A stretch of DNA of 5,032 nt from assembly GCA_964407285.1 (NCBI GenBank), contig CAYOVG010000435.1, positions 1-5,032 of the forward strand. Reading direction: 5' to 3'. Positions within the stretch are counted from its first letter, which is position 1, and the number at the start of each line of letters is the position of its first letter. This DNA is from CAYOVG01 sp964407285 (GTDB lineage Bacteria > Desulfobacterota > Syntrophobacteria > Syntrophobacterales > Syntrophobacteraceae). Below, piece after piece: positions 3,570 to 5,032 of this stretch. The notes under the pieces are model-generated. The model was not told the DNA's origin, searched no databases, and saw only the letters and a list, made by a program, of their open reading frames with translations. Position numbers and translations under genes: made by a program.

Positions 3570-5032
3570 ATGAAGCGTTTGGACTTTACCCGGACTGCAT
3601 TGTCGATGGAACGGATGCCGGAGGTTTCGATCCTCCTTGCAATCCAGCGGGGACTCACCCTCGTCCTGCCTCTGATCATCGCCGGGGCGCTCGCTCTACT
3701 GCTCCTGAACCTGCGGGCCCCCGGCTTCCATGACGCCCTCGATGCGCTCTTCGGCCGCCGGTGGCGGGATTTGTGCCAGTTGATCCAACAGGGGTCCTTC
3801 GGCATCGCCTCCCTGGCGGTCCTGATCAACACCGGAGCATCCTACGCCACACAGAAAGGAAGTCCCGCCGACGGCCGCCGGCTCAATCCCAGCGCCGTCT
3901 CCGCCGTCTGCCTCTCTTCCTACTTCGTCCTCGCGGTCCCCTACGACGGCAAAATCGCGCCGGGCTTCTTCTCCCTGGGCGGCGGGGGCTTTCCCATCGC
4001 CCTTTGCGTGGCCTTGACCAGCGCGCCGCTGTTCCTGTTTTTCTTCCGCCGAAGCCCTTTCAACCGGTTGCTGTACACCGTGGGCGGCGATACGGAAGTA
4101 AACGACGCCCTGGCCGCGGTCCTGCCCGGCGTGGCCACGATTTTCTCCTTCGCGGCGGTGCGTGTGCTGCTGGAAGCGGCCGGGCTGGGAGATCTCCACC
4201 TGGTGGCCCAATCTTTGTTCGGGATACCGTTTCTCAACGCCGGCAACACCTTTCCCACCGCCGTCGCCTACGTGGTCATGTCGCAATTCTTCTGGCTTTT
4301 CGGAGTGCATGGGCCCAACCTCCTTTCCGTCGTGGAACGGGATATTCTGGCGCCCGCCGCCCTGGCCAACATCGATGCCGCCGCCCACGGCTTCGAACCG
4401 GTCTTCATCCTGACCAAGCCGTTCCTCGACGCCTTTGTCCACATCGGCGGCTCCGGAAGCACGCTCTCGTTGATCCTCGCCCTTCTTATCGCGAGCCGGG
4501 ACGTCAACACCCGCAGGCTGGCCCTGCTGGCGACGCCGTCCGCCTTGTTCAATGTCAACGAGGTGCTTCTTTTCGGCCTGCCCCTGGTGTTGAACCCGGT
4601 ATACGCCGCTCCCTTTCTGCTGGCGCCGATCATTCAGACCACCATCGCCTACGCCGCCACCGCGATCCACCTCGTGCCCATGACCGTGGGCAATATCCAC
4701 TGGACCGCCCCGATTTTGTTCGGCGGATATGCGGCTACGGGGTCCTGGGCCGGAGTCGTCCTTCAAACGGTCAACCTGGGCGTCGGCGCCCTCGTCTACC
4801 TTCCCTTCGTCCGCATGGCGAACGTCATCCACCAGCGGCGCTACGAGCGCTCCATGGAAGCCCTGGCGGTCGCGGCCGCCGGCACGGTCACCAGCCCCGG
4901 CGGCAGGAAGTGCATCGACCTGCCGGGCCGGGAGGGCCTGTTCGCCAGGGCACTGGCGGCCGACCTGGCTGGCGCGCGCAACCGGGACGACCAGGTCTAC
5001 GTGCGGTATCAGCCCCAGGTGGACGTGGTGGA
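3570..5032 (+). CDS. PTS EIIC (lactose/cellobiose type) fused to an EAL c-di-GMP phosphodiesterase domain, 3' partial
   Basis: The visible 487 codons begin with a polytopic membrane domain (about residues 27-412, roughly ten hydrophobic segments) matching the EIIC transporter domain of the lactose/cellobiose PTS. Diagnostic sites are GVHG at 245-248 (His247) and NE at 330-331 (Glu331), which correspond to the conserved sugar-binding His and Glu of ChbC, plus GGSGSTL at 293-299. A charged, then Ala-rich cytosolic linker (about 415-455) leads to LFARALAADL and VYVRYQPQVDVV (476-487), the usual N-terminus of an EAL domain, which hydrolyses c-di-GMP. The E-A-L motif and all metal ligands lie beyond the window, so catalytic competence cannot be judged. 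There is no EIIB or EIIA domain before the EAL region. The start at 3570 is provisional: no well-placed ribosome site precedes it, and an in-frame ATG at 3501 is also open, but alignment with the EIIC N-terminus favours 3570. An ordinary EIIC is unlikely given the linker and YQPQVD motif. Confidence 0.87.
   Translation, partial: MKRLDFTRTALSMERMPEVSILLAIQRGLTLVLPLIIAGALALLLLNLRAPGFHDALDALFGRRWRDLCQLIQQGSFGIASLAVLINTGASYATQKGSPADGRRLNPSAVSAVCLSSYFVLAVPYDGKIAPGFFSLGGGGFPIALCVALTSAPLFLFFFRRSPFNRLLYTVGGDTEVNDALAAVLPGVATIFSFAAVRVLLEAAGLGDLHLVAQSLFGIPFLNAGNTFPTAVAYVVMSQFFWLFGVHGPNLLSVVERDILAPAALANIDAAAHGFEPVFILTKPFLDAFVHIGGSGSTLSLILALLIASRDVNTRRLALLATPSALFNVNEVLLFGLPLVLNPVYAAPFLLAPIIQTTIAYAATAIHLVPMTVGNIHWTAPILFGGYAATGSWAGVVLQTVNLGVGALVYLPFVRMANVIHQRRYERSMEALAVAAAGTVTSPGGRKCIDLPGREGLFARALAADLAGARNRDDQVYVRYQPQVDVV

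Noticed and set aside
3696..4832. Minus-strand open frame of 378 codons, rich in Gly, Glu, Asp and Gln
   Set aside because: It is the antisense shadow of the EIIC domain; the + strand shows conserved GVHG, GGSGSTL and NE motifs and membrane segments.

Overview
The window is high-GC bacterial DNA with strongly G/C-ending codons in its genes. The mix of a YcgR-type PilZ protein, a DUF1786 protein and an EIIC-EAL fusion suits a Gram-negative, possibly anaerobic proteobacterium or Desulfobacterota-like organism. That placement is inference from gene content; no rRNA or other phylogenetic marker is present.

Layout, left to right. A leader of about 200 bp precedes a complete aldo/keto reductase gene on the + strand (210-1085). 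A 149-bp convergent gap follows, holding a 13-bp tandem repeat. Next comes a two-gene operon on the minus strand, read from right to left: a DUF1786 actin/hexokinase-fold protein (3048-1972), then a two-domain PilZ protein (1867-1235) that should bind cyclic di-GMP. A 521-bp intergenic region (3049-3569) separates this operon from a divergent + strand gene that starts near 3570 and runs off the right edge. That gene encodes a membrane PTS EIIC domain of the lactose/cellobiose (ChbC) type. After a linker, the protein enters what looks like the N-terminus of an EAL cyclic-di-GMP phosphodiesterase domain (YQPQVDVV at the last visible residues).

The most interesting reading is a possible cyclic-di-GMP signalling locus. 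A sugar-transporter-derived membrane module is fused to a probable c-di-GMP-degrading domain, and it is transcribed divergently from an operon carrying a c-di-GMP receptor (PilZ) and an uncharacterised ASKHA-fold protein. No EIIA, EIIB or sugar-metabolism gene is visible beside the EIIC domain, which favours a sensory role over ordinary uptake, but the gene continues beyond the window. The shared intergenic region is rich in symmetric elements: an 8-bp-stem hairpin just downstream of a TATAAT box, a 14-bp perfect palindrome, a GC-rich bulged hairpin, a 10-bp palindrome inside the spacer next to a TTGACA box, two GGTTGCAT repeats spaced one helical turn apart, and a structured leader before the fusion gene. 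The functional coupling of these genes is inference; the domain assignments rest on motifs visible in the translations.
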